Of a DNA stretch of 64,000 nt, positions 23,836-34,460 are shown in pieces. The first letter of the stretch is position 1. Each line of letters starts with the position of its first letter. Location: contig NC_060069.1 of assembly GCF_922984935.1 (NCBI RefSeq), positions 163,883,125-163,947,124 of the forward strand, given 5' to 3'. Source of the DNA: Meles meles (Eukaryota; Chordata; Mammalia; Carnivora; Mustelidae). Position numbers and translations under genes: made by a program. A model generated the notes under the pieces. The model was not told where the DNA came from and did not search any database. It saw only the letters and a list, made by a program, of their open reading frames with translations.

Positions 23836-24139
23836 GCTAAAGCTTCTCTGACTATCCTCATAGTCTTTTGGCCGACATGTCACACATTTCTCTTGCGTAT
23901 TTACCCAGAAGTGGACCTGCTGCATCACAGGTACATTTATGTTTAGTAGATAAAAGCCAGACAGTTTTTCAAAGGGGTTGAACCAGTTTGTATCTAACCA
24001 TGACGAGTGAGAATTCAGTTTCTCCACATCCTTGTCAGCTCTTGCTGGTTTCTGTCTTCCTCACACTTTTTTGCAGGTTGTGTGTGACATCTCATTGTGG
24101 TTTTTATCTGCATTTTCCTGATCACTGATAACATAGGTT

Positions 24140-24940
24140 TTTTCCCATACCACCAAGCAATTCTCTGACGGCAGCTGGGTGTCTTACAATTCAATTCAAT
24201 CCAATTCTCTCCAATCCAAACCATCTAGCTGGAGATACTAAGCTTAGGGCTCAGTCCCACAAGACTCCCAGTGCTCCCCATCACTTTAGATGCCAGTCAA
24301 AAGTCCAGGTTGTTACTTATGCTTCTGACTGACTGACTAGAAATTGGAAGATTCCCCCCACCTCCCACAAACATACCATTAGTTTGCTAGAATGGCTCAC
24401 AGGACTCAGAAACATTTACTTATGTGTACTCCCATTTAGTATAAAGGATACTAGAAAGGATTTAGATGAATAGCTAGATAGAAGAGATGCATAGGACAAG
24501 GTTTGTGGGAAGGAGCTCAAAACTTCCATGCTTACTGGGCATACTGTCCTGCATATTCAGAGGTTCACTAACCTGGAAGCTCCCTAACATCCGTCCTTTG
24601 GGGTTTGATGTAGGCTTTATTACCTAGGCACCGTTGGTTAAATCGTTGGCCATTGGTGACTGAATTCAACCTCTAGCTCCTCTTTTCCTCCTAGGAGATC
24701 TGGGGGTAGGATTGAAACATCCTACTCTCTAATCACATAATTGGTTCCCCTGGTGATCAGCCCTTTCCTTGGGTGATGTAGGTAGGTGTTTTTCAAAAGT
24801 ACCCTCATTAATAGAACAAAAGATACCTCAATCCCTTCATTTCAGAAAATTTAGAATTTTAGGATCTCGGCACCAGAAATACCATGGAGACCTAGGATAT
24901 CTATCAGTATAGATGCATCTTATTATAAATCACGGTTGAC
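24140..24940 (+). mobile_element. ERVL-type solo LTR (MLT2-like)
   Basis: An LTR-like block without internal viral genes sits between collinear L1 halves. Landmarks are 'acaattcaattcaatccaat', 'gagatactaagcttagggct', 'aagtccaggttgttactta', 'attggttcccctgg' and 'ttataaatcac' near the right end. I recall these from an ERVL-class LTR consensus, but the exact family is uncertain. Ends are approximate. Confidence 0.6.
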
Positions 24941-24946
24941 AGTGTT

Positions 24947-24971
24947 GAGCATTATCATTATCATTATCATA
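24947..24971. repeat. (ATC)n microsatellite
   Basis: ATTATC repeated, followed by ATAGCATTAT, just past the LTR right end. Confidence 0.8.
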
Positions 24972-25214
24972 GCATTATATGAATAATGCTGTTGTCCATT
25001 TGGAGGTCTTCCCTGAAGTGCCTGCTCAGGTCTTTTGCCCATTTGTGATTAGCTGTCTTAAAAAAAACAAGATGATTTATAGTAGTTTTGAAATGTTGGG
25101 TTTAATTCTGTCGTCTTGCTGTTTGTTATCTTTTTGCCCCACATATTCTTTGTTCCTTTATTTCCCATTTCTTGCCTTTATTTGACCTAATCAAGTATTT
25201 TTTATTCTATTGGT

Positions 25215-25412
25215 TTTTTTTTTTAAAGATTTTATTTATTTATTTGGCAGAGAGAGAGAGATCATAAGTAGGCAGAGAGGCAGGCAGAGAGAGAGGAAAA
25301 AGCAGGCTCCCCACCAAGCAGAGAGTCCGATGCAGGGCTTGATCCCAGGACCCTGGGATCATGACTCGAGCCAAAGGCAGAGGCTTAACCCACTGAGCCA
25401 CCCAAGCGCCCC
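25215..25412 (-). mobile_element. Carnivore tRNA-Lys SINE, young type
   Basis: Antisense full-length copy. Flanks TATTCTATTGGT (25203) and TATTCTATTGTT (25413) form the duplication. Confidence 0.94.
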
Positions 25413-26504
25413 TATTCTATTGTTTTAATCTCAAATTCTTTTTTATTCATTCTTGTGTTATCTTTTTAGTAGTAGTTACTCAAGAGATTTCAATTACATC
25501 ATGACTTATTATAGACTACTCTGATCTGGTCATATATATACTTTTTCTATGTGTGTTATAGATCCAACATGGTATCATTTCTGTTGTAAGCAGTTAGTAT
25601 CGTGAAATATTTGTCCATATATTTATCCTTTATGGTGTTCTTCATTCTTTCCTGTAGTTCTGTGCTTGTATTTGGGAAATTTTCTTTCAGCCTGGAGGAC
25701 TTCATGGAAGTATTCTTATAGTGCAGATCTATTCACAGCAAATTCTCTTGACCTTTGTCTGAGAACTCATTATTTTTGTGCCTTTATTTTTGAAAAATAT
25801 CTTCACTGGGTATAGATTCTAGGTTGACAGTTGTTTTTTTTTCAACATTGTAAATATATCAGCATTTTCACTATGTTCTTTATGTCTTCTGGCTTTTATA
25901 GCGCTTGCTGAGAAATTAGCCTTTTGTTTCATTGTTGTTCCGAAAAAGTACTGTGATTTTCTCTTTGCGCAGTTTTAAGATTTTCTGTCTTTGTGCCTGT
26001 GCATGTGCGTGCATATGTGCATGTTCTTGGGTTTTATATTTATCCTGTTTGGGGTTCAGGGAACTTCTTGAATTGTGTAGAGTCTTTAATCAGGTTTGGA
26101 AAGTTCTCCAACATGATTCCTTCAAATGCTGCTATTGTCATGTTTTTTACCTTGTCTTTCTTATTACACATTTGTGATACTTTCTGATCCTGTCCTGCAA
26201 TCTTTTATGCTCTGTACAGTTGTTTTCATTCTTTTTTATATTTTTTCTGCCTGAACCTCAGTTTCAGATCCGTATTTCTGAAAGTTTGGATATTTTCTAT
26301 TGGGTCTGTTTGAGTTTCTCTAACTGGGTCTTCAGTTCTTGCTGCTTTACTTTTAAGATATAAAATAAGGTCTTACTTGCAGGTATTGTGGTCTCCAATT
26401 ATAGAATGTCCATTTTATTATTATTTTTCTGTAGCTTCCAAGGTTGCTGAAATTCTTCATCTTTTCATCCATTTGCTCACCACTTCCTGTTTTTAAACAT
26501 ATTA

Positions 26505-28260
26505 ATCTTTTTTTTTTTTACCAAGCTTATTGAAGAATGAGTTACATAAAATAAACTCCATCCCTTTAAAGTGTATAATTGGTGAGTTTTGACGGTTGTA
26601 TATAACAAACATGAGAGCATTTTCATCACCCCCAAGAGATTCCTTGTGATCCTTTACAGTCCATCCCTTGCTCTGCCTGTAGGTCCCAGGAAAACACAGA
26701 CATACTTTTTGTCATTTTAGAATAGTTTGTATTTTGCATTATGTAACCACATACTGTGTACTCTTTCTTTCTGGATTCTTTCATCAATGTGATAGTTTTG
26801 AGAGTCTTCCATGTTGTGGGTTTTAGCACAGTGTTGAATAGCCATGGTAAGAGTGGACAGCCTTGCCTATCTGCTAGTCTTAGGAGGAAAGTATTCCCTA
26901 TTTCACCTTTAAGTATGAAGCTGGCTGTTTGTGTTTTGTAAGTGCTTTTATCAGGTTGAGAAAATTCGTGTGTTCCTGTCTGAGAATTCTTACCATCAGT
27001 GGTTGCTAAATTTTGTTAAATGTTTTTCTGCATCTATTGAGAGAATCGTTGGGTTTTTATTCTTTATTCCTTTATTTTGCAGGAGGTAATCAAGAGGCCA
27101 TGACCATGTGTTGAGCCTTGAGCTTGACCTGGGCAATCAACCCGAGGTTCCTCACTCCCACCCTGTCTTGGAACGTGTGCTCTCCCTCTTTGTTCCCACT
27201 GTGGGAGCTGTTCCAAGGACATAGCCTTGAGGGTCCATCTGGATTGAGTACAGGACTGAATCCAGTGAAGGCCTCTATCTATACCTTTAACTGGTAGGTG
27301 GCTGTGGAGATCTACTTGTCTTATGGCTGCCCGAGACAGGCCTCCTAAATCAGCTCCCTTGTGAATTATACCTACCACCTGACCGTCTGGAGCGGTTGGC
27401 CTCACCTTTTGCCTCCCTTCTCTTCTGGGTATCCAGATACAGGAGATTGTTTGTGAACTACTATGTTTATGTAGCAACATTCAAGTAACATTCAGTAACA
27501 TTCAAGAATGTTGAACCAACCTTGCATTCTTGGACTAAACCTCACTTAAATGTGATGTTTTATCCTTTTGAAATATTTTTGGGTTTGATTTGAGAATATT
27601 TTAAGGATTTTCGTGTCTATTACATGAGGGATATTGGTCTATAGATTTGTTTTCTTATAACATCTTCATCTGGCATTGGTATCAAGATAATACCCTCTGA
27701 GCTTAGTGGGTTTTTTTTTTTTGTTTTTTTTTTTTTTTGAGCTTAGTGTTTTTAACTAGGAATTTTAATTTATATAATAGGTCTGAACCTCTGTAAGCTA
27801 TCTGTTGCTTCTTGACTGAACTTTTGTTGTTGTCTTTCAGGGAATTTTACCAGTTTTTTCCAGGTTGTTACATTTGTTGACTAAAGTTGTTCAGGATATT
27901 CTTTTATTGTTTATAGGACCTGTAGAGATAATTTTTTCATTCTTGACATTGATGATTTATGTTCTCTTTTTTTTTAATCTTGATCATTCTAGCCATGAGT
28001 TTATTTTATTTATTTTTTAATTTTAATTTAATTTATTTTTTTTATTTTTTATTTATTTTATTTATTATATTTTATTTATTACATTTTGTTGATCTTTTCA
28101 AAGAACGTACTTTCAGCTTGGTTGATTTTTTTCCAAGTCTGTTTTAAATTTTGTTGATTTCTGCTCTTTATTATATATTTCCTTCAACTTACTTTGGGTT
28201 TATTTTGTTCTTTTTTTGTTTTAAGTTCCTTTGAGGTAGATTCAAAGGCCATTGGTTAGA
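26505..28260 (-). mobile_element. Antisense L1M, split by an unclassified insert
   Basis: The 3' UTR sequence ('gagttacataaaataaactc') starts at about 26520, mid-ORF2 is at 26830-27080, and RT-region complement is at 27505-28260 ('gttgaaccaaccttgcattc', 'gatattggtctatag'). A T-rich/(TTTA)n stretch occupies 27710-27740 and 27965-28090. Confidence 0.7.
27064..27480 (-). CDS. Unrecognised 138-codon ORF filling a foreign insert
   Basis: I do not recognise this ORF. It runs from ATG at 27480 down to a stop at 27064 and covers nearly all of a roughly 0.4-kb block (about 27082-27485). That block replaces about 30 bases of antisense L1 and is clearly less AT-rich than its surroundings. The predicted protein is basic and polar with no signal peptide or membrane segment. 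It includes the stretches VRPTAPDGQVVGIIHKG and LSRAAIRQVDLHSHLPVKG. The minus strand ends with 'caaaataaaggaataaag', so two AATAAA-like signals close the insert, as in a retrocopy or LTR-element 3' end. It could be a processed pseudogene fragment, an endogenous retrovirus piece or a chance frame. Coding function is unproven. Confidence 0.3.
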   Translation of the reverse strand: MLLHKHSSSQTISCIWIPRREGRQKVRPTAPDGQVVGIIHKGADLGGLSRAAIRQVDLHSHLPVKGIDRGLHWIQSCTQSRWTLKAMSLEQLPQWEQRGRAHVPRQGGSEEPRVDCPGQAQGSTHGHGLLITSCKIKE

Positions 28261-28915
28261 AACATGTAGTCTGTCCCTGATCTTGAGAGTGGCCTTCCTG
28301 GATTCTTGATTTAGATACAAGTCCCTATTCTCTTCAGTCCTGAAGTTTCAACCAGCTTAAGGTTTTGAGCTCTGCCACACCCTGAGTGGTGTAAAATCTG
28401 GCAAGTCTTGAGGGATAGATGGATTAGGGACTGTTGAAGACCCTTTTCCTTTCATGTGATTCTGTCTTCTAACACCTGGAGACATGGGAAGAGATGTCAG
28501 TCCATCTTGCTGCCCAGTCCCTTCATCATTTCGCAGTCCCAGAACTCAGCCGTTGTTTGGTTGGGGGAACAGGCCTTGTCTTTTAGGACCCTTAGTTTCC
28601 GTCTGTTGAAGCCCCTGTGACTGCAAAGAAGTTCTGCTGGTTTTTCTCTTCTCCCATAGAATCCCTTAGCTTAGACCAAGCCTGATTCTTAACCAATGTT
28701 CAGAATTAGTTGCTTATTTTTCACTTATCTAGAAGGACTCTTCCTTGTATAGAATTTTCATTCATATAGTCTTCTTTGTTCTGATGGTTTTAGAAATAAT
28801 AATTTTTGCAGTTTATCATTTAAAAAATAATGTTTGTTCCATTGGTAGTGTTGCCCTGCTCTGACTTACAGGATTCTACTTGAAGGCAGAATCCCCTCCC
28901 CTCTTTGTTACAATC
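28261..28915. other. Unassigned sequence between L1 copies
   Basis: Composition is more balanced than that of the flanking L1 (for example 28340-28640). It is not recognised as L1, and no open frame of interest was found. It may belong to an unrecognised older insertion. Confidence 0.35.
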
Positions 28916-28930
28916 AAATGCATCTATTTT

Positions 28931-29117
28931 ATTATTTTTTTTAAAGATTTTATTTATTTATTTGACAGAGATGACAAGCAGGCAGAGAGAGAGGGTGGAA
29001 GGGAAGCAGGCTCCCCGCTGAGCAGAGAGCCTGATGCAGGGCTCGATCCCAGGACCCTGGGATCATGACCTGAGCTGAAGGCAGAGGCTTTAACCCACTG
29101 AGCCACCCAGGCACCCC
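28931..29117 (-). mobile_element. Carnivore tRNA-Lys SINE, young type
   Basis: Antisense copy with a perfect 15-bp duplication, AAATGCATCTATTTT, at 28916-28930 and 29118-29132. Head end ccacccaggcacccc. Confidence 0.96.
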
Positions 29118-30618
29118 AAATGCATCTATTTTAAGTGTACAGATTAATGAATTTTGATATATGTGTACTGCAGTGTAACTTCCACCACAGTCAAGGTATA
29201 GAACAGCACCCCAAAAGTTCATGGAATTGTATCGTGTGCACTGGCTTCTTTTTTTGTTTGGCTTCTTTCTTTCAACATCTCTGTTTTTGAGCTGAATCCA
29301 TGTTGTGTGAATGTGTTTTGTTCATTTTATTGCTGACTGGTATTCTGCTGTATGGTATGTTGGTTTACTTGCCTGTTGATAGACATTTGGATTGTTTCTA
29401 GCTTTGACCATTATCAGTAAAGTCGCTATGAACACTCGTGTACATGTCTCCTGTGTGGTAATATGTTTTCATTTCCCTCAGGTAAATAGCTAAGCTAGGC
29501 AGTCTTATGGTCTGTACTATGGTAAATGGTTTTATAAGGATCTGCCAAACTGTTTTCTGAAGTTCTTGAGTGATTTTTACACTCCCTGTAGGCATATATG
29601 ACAGTTCCAGTTTACTGCTGTTTGTATCTACAGTTGTCATTTTCATTTTATTTTAGCCATTCTGTTAGATGTACATTGTATTTCATTGTGGATTTTAGTT
29701 TTTATTTTCCTGAGGACTGATGACGGCAGGCCTCTTTTTCATATGCTCCTTTAGCTGGTTTGTATGTCTTCTGTGATGTGTCCATTGAAATATTTTACTA
29801 TTTTTTTAAATTGGGCTGTTGTTTCCTTATTATTGAGTACAAATGTTCTTTGTATATTCTGAATACTAGTCTTTTTTTCAGACATGTGTTTGAGAAGTAT
29901 TATTTTTGTTGTTGTTTTATTACTTGTCTTTTCATTTTGTAACACTTATCTTTCAGATAGGAGATTTTTAAAGTTTTGATGGAATATAAATGACAATTTT
30001 CCTCCTTTGATTGGTATGTTTTTTTTGTTTTTTGTTTTTTGTTTTTTTTTAGTGTATCAAAGAAATCTTAGTCTACCCCAAGGTCAGAAAGATTTTCTCC
30101 TTTGTTTTACTCTAGAACTTTTATGGATTTAGCTTTTATATTTCAGTTAATTGTTGTGTGTGGTGTTCGTTAAGGATCCAGGTTCATTTTTCTTTTTTTC
30201 ATGTGACTACCTAGTTCTTCTGATGTAGTTTATTGGAAATTCTTTCCTTTCCCTGTTGAAATGCCTTGGCAACTTTATCAAAATCAGTAGATCATACATG
30301 CTTGAGTCTATTTTTAGACCCTATTCTGTTCTACCTATAAGCCCATTCTTATGTTAATAATATCACATTGTACTGATTACTGGTTATTTAAAATCAGGTA
30401 AATTAAGTCCTCCAACTTTGTTCTTTTTCCACATAGTTGTGACTATCCTAGGTTTTTGCATTCAATTTTTTTTTTTTTAAAGAATCAGGCTCTCAATTTC
30501 TAAAAATTTTGCAGGATTTTAATTGAGATTGCTTTTTACCTATTTATCAATTCAAAGAGAATTGCATCTAAACAATAGTGAATGTGCCAACCAATTCAAA
30601 TTATAATCTCTCCTTTTA

Positions 30619-30841
30619 TTTTTTTTTCTCCTTTTATTTTTTATTTTTTTTTAAGATTTATTTATTTATTTTAGAGAGAGAGGGGATGGGGGAGGGGCAG
30701 AGGGAGAGGGAGAGAGGAACTCAAGCAGACTCTGTGCTGAGTGTGGAGTGGGAGGCGGGACTGATCTCATGACCCTGAGACTGTGACCTCAGCTGAAACC
30801 AAAAGTTGGAAGCTTAACCAACTGTGCCACCCAGGTGCCCC
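30619..30841 (-). mobile_element. Old-type carnivore SINE
   Basis: Purine-rich body ('gagagagaggggatggggg'), tail AAGATTTATTTATTTATTTTA and head 'ccacccaggtgcccc'. Duplication ATAATCTCTCCTTTTA (30603-30618) / ATAATCTCTCCTTTCA (30842-30857). The left T-rich stretch contains a second 'tctccttttattttt', suggesting slippage. Confidence 0.92.
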
Positions 30842-31003
30842 ATAATCTCTCCTTTCATTAATACATTTAAAATTTTTTTTGGCAATATCTTGAAGTTTTC
30901 CTCCAGTATACAAATCTTGCACGTATTTTCTTAAATTTATCTCCTCAAATGTTTCATGGTTTTGGATGCTATTATAAATGGTAGTTATAGAAGATTTTCT
31001 TTT

Positions 31004-31231
31004 ATTTTTTATTTTAGAGATTTATTTATAATTTATTAGAGAGAGAGAGAGAGAGCGCACGTGTGCACTTTAGCAGGGGGAGGGGCAGCGGGAGAGGGAG
31101 AAAGAGAATCTCAAGCCAACTCCCCACTGAGTGTGGAACCAGTGCTGGGATAGATCTCATGACCCTGAGGTCATGACCTGAGCCAAAATCAAGAGTTGGT
31201 CACTTAGCCAAGTGAGCAACCCTGGCACCCC
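31004..31231 (-). mobile_element. Old-type carnivore SINE, diverged
   Basis: Contains (GA)n, 'agcagggggaggggcagcgg' and a degraded head 'gcaaccctggcacccc'. Possible duplication AGAAGATTTTCTTTT / CAAGAGATTTCCATTT. Confidence 0.88.
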
Positions 31232-32118
31232 AAGAGATTTCCATTTCTAACTGTTAGCTAATTTATAGTTATGATTTGTTGTTGTTGTTTCTTGCTTATA
31301 TATAGAACTTTTTTCCTTACCTTAGGTAAAGTCACTTATTAGTTTTAAAACCTTTTCCCCTATGATCTTGTCATCTGCAAGTAAAGATAGTTTTACTTAT
31401 TGATTTCCACTATGTATACCTTTTATTTATTTTTTTCCCACCTTATTGTCTAGGACCTCCAGTACAAATTTGAATAGCGGTGAGAATGAATCTTCTTGCC
31501 TTGTTCTTTAACTTCGGGGTGAAGTGTTTAGTCATTCACCATTAATTATAATGTTAACTGTAGGTTTTTTATAGATCACTTTGACAGCTTGAGGAAATTC
31601 CCTTCTCTCTTCTTTCCTAAATTTTTAATATTTTTATATGAGTGTTGAATTTTGTCAAATGCTTTTTCTATATTTATTGAAATAATAATCATAGGTTATT
31701 TTTCCTTTGTTCTGTTAATATTTTAAATTGCATTTGGTGAATTTTGGATGTTAAAACAAACTTTCATTCCTAGGTTGGACCCCACTTGGTCCTGATGGAT
31801 TTTTAAAAATGTATGTTTGTGTGTATATATGTATCCATCTAGCTTTCAGAATTTGATTTGCTAGTACTTTTAAAAGGACTTTTACATCTGTGATCAAGAA
31901 GGAAATTGTTCAGTTTTCTTTACTTGTGTTATCTTTGCCTGGTTTTGTGATGGGATAAAGCTGATCTCATTAAACATATTGGACAGTATTTCTTCCTCTA
32001 TTTTCTGAAAGAGTTTATATTGGACTGTGTTATTTGTTTCTTAAATTTTTGATAGAATTTATCCAGGCTTTAAGTTTTCTTTGTGAGAAGACTTTTAATT
32101 AAGAATAACTAACTAGAG

Positions 32119-32318
32119 GGACTCCTGGGTGGCTCAGTCAGTTAAGCGTCTGTCTTTGGCTCAGGTCATGATTCCAGCATCCTGGGATGGAGTCCCACAT
32201 TGGGCTCCTTGCTTGGCTGGGAGCCTGTTTCTCCCTCTGCCTCTGCCTGCCACTCTGTCTGCCTGTGTTCTCTCTCTCTCTCTCTGACAAATAAATAAAT
32301 AAAATCTTAAAAAAAAAA
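32119..32318 (+). mobile_element. Carnivore tRNA-Lys SINE
   Basis: Sense copy with a perfect 18-bp duplication, AAGAATAACTAACTAGAG, at 32101-32118 and 32319-32336. The head has a small change (ggactcctgggtggctcag). Confidence 0.97.
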
Positions 32319-33086
32319 AAGAATAACTAACTAGAGTTTGAATGAAAACTTGAAACATTAAAAAAATAATTTAGCTTTTTGAATATTCTCAGATTTTTGT
32401 GTCCTGAGTCAGTTTTAGCATTTCATGTTTTGTAAGGTATTGATTTTTTCTAGGTTATCAAGTTCAGTGACAAAGTTCCTTTTTACATTATATTATTATT
32501 CTTTTCATTATTGTAACATCTGTAATGATGTCTCCTCTTTCACTACTGAAATTTGTTATATGTATTTTTCCTCTTGATCCATCTAGCTAGCAGTTAATCA
32601 ATTATATTGACTTTTTCAAATATATAGATTTTGCTTTTATTGATTTTCTTTTTTTGTTTGTTTTCCTTTTATTGATTTTTATTCTTAACTTTATTATTTT
32701 CTTCATTCTACTTACTTTGGATATACTTTGCTGTTATTTTTCTAGCTTATTTAAGTAGAAGGCAAGATAATTGATTTTGGATTTTTTTCTCATCTGACAT
32801 TAGTATTTAGACTGTAAAATTTCCTCTAAGCACTGCTTTAACTATATCTTGCGTATTTTTAAAACTTTTATTTCAAAATAATTATAGAGTCATAGGAAGT
32901 TGCAAAAATAATATGAAGAATCCTGTGTATCCTTCATACACTTCCCCCCAGAGGCAACATCTTATATAACTGTAGTATAATATCAAATTCAGGGAATTGA
33001 CATTGATATGTTGATATATTGACATTAATATATACTGTTAACTAGACCACAGGCATTATTCAACTTTCACTGTATTTTTAACCTGT

Positions 33087-33128
33087 GTATTTCTGTGTGT
33101 GTCTGTGTGTGTGTGCATGTGTGTGTAC
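33087..33128. repeat. (TG)n microsatellite
   Basis: TGTGTGTGTC, then TGTGTGTGTGTGCATGTGTGTG, inside L1 3' UTR sequence. Confidence 0.9.
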
Positions 33129-33565
33129 AGTTTTATGAAGTTTTATTCCCTGTATAGATTTGGGTAGGCACCACCACAGTTAAGACACAAAATTGTTTCC
33201 TCACTAAAAAGAACTCCCTGTACTTCCTTTTTGTATTCACGTTCATTCTCCATCCCACCCCTTGTCCCCAGCCCTTGGAAAATACTAATCTGTTCTCCAT
33301 CTGTATCGTTTTATCATTTTGAGAATGTTATATAAGTGGAATCACATAATATGCAGCCTTTGGGGATTAGCCCCCTCCCCCCACCCAAATATAATGTTCT
33401 TGAAGTATTTCCACATTGTTGTAGGCATCAGTAGTTTTTTCGCTTATACTACTAAGTAGTATTACATTGTATGCATGTACCAGAGTTTGTTTGACCACTT
33501 ACTCTTTGAAGGGCATTTGGATTGTTTACGGTATTGCTAGTAAGAGTAAAGCTGCTATGAACACT

Positions 33566-33616
33566 CATGTGCATGTGTGTGTGTGTGTGTGTGTGTGCAC
33601 ACGTGCATGTGTGTGT
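33566..33616. repeat. (GT)n microsatellite
   Basis: An uninterrupted GT run of about 24 bases with flanking GCATGTG and CACACGTGCATG. Confidence 0.92.
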
Positions 33617-34291
33617 ACATAAAATTTCCTTTTGTGGGACAGATGCCCCTGAGTACAAATTCTGGGTCATGTGATGGTTGCATGTTTAATTAGAAGTGCC
33701 AAACAGTTTTCTAGACTGGCTGTATCATTTGACATTTCCACTAGAAATTTATGAATATGCCACATTTTTACTTTCTTGTATGTTTATTTTCAGTCAGTTT
33801 AAAATATTTTCTAAAATTCCTTTTAATTTCTTTGTTTCCATGGTCTTTTAGAAATGTGGCATTTTGTTAACAAATATTTTAGGATTTTTCTAGGTACTCC
33901 TCTTACCAATTTCTAATTTAATTTTTTTGTAGTCAAGAAATATACTTTATATTATTTTAAATGTTTTCTTGTTCACTTGAAATTAGTTTGTATTCTTTAG
34001 TTATTGGCTGTGGTGTTCTAAAAGTTTCAGCTAGGACAATTGATTGGTGGTATTAAGTCTTACATTCTCTTATAAATTTCATATCAACTTGCTTTATATA
34101 GTACAGAGAGATGTGTTGTTTTATTTCTACTTTTTATTTCTACTTAATTATTGTGTGCGTCCATATGTAGAATTGATGTGTCTTAATAGATCGACATTTT
34201 TATCAATAAAAGATGCCTTCTTCATTTCTGGTTGGTTATGTATGGTATATCCTTTTCTATTCTTTTTCTTTTACCATATTTATGTCCTTAT

Positions 34292-34460
34292 TTTTTTTTA
34301 AGATTTAAGTAATTATTTATTTTAGAGAGAGAGAGCAGAGGGAGAGGGAAAAGCAGACTCTCCACTGTGCACAGCCCAATGTGGCACTCAATCCCATAAC
34401 CCTGAGATCATGACCTGATTTGAAATCAAAAGTCAGATGCTCAACTAGCTGAATCACCCA
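34292..34460 (-). mobile_element. Degraded old carnivore SINE
   Basis: T-run, 'aagatttaagtaattattta', GA-rich body, 'accctgagatcatgacctga' and a decayed head 'gctgaatcaccca'. No clear duplication remains. Confidence 0.82.

Larger units (their letters stand above)
23855..26500 (-). mobile_element. Antisense L1M, split by an LTR and a SINE
   Basis: The 3' UTR/ORF2 end (23855-24139) resumes after the LTR (24940-25214). From 25425 it continues as L1 5'-region sequence ('agtgcagatctattcacagc', 'tcactgggtatagattctag', 'aacttcttgaattgtgtag'). Frames are closed. Confidence 0.7.
32862..33784 (-). mobile_element. 5'-truncated antisense L1M tail nested in the older antisense L1
   Basis: 3' UTR complement ('caaaataattatagagtcat', 'acttcccccc', 'caggaattg'-type landmarks) through to the ORF2 end ('gccaaacagttttctagac'). 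The host ORF2 breaks at 'aactatatcttgcg' (about 32840) and resumes at about 33785 ('aaaatattttctaaaattcc'). CTTGCGTATTTTTA (32849) and CTTGTATGTTTATT (33775) are a candidate duplication. Confidence 0.65.
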
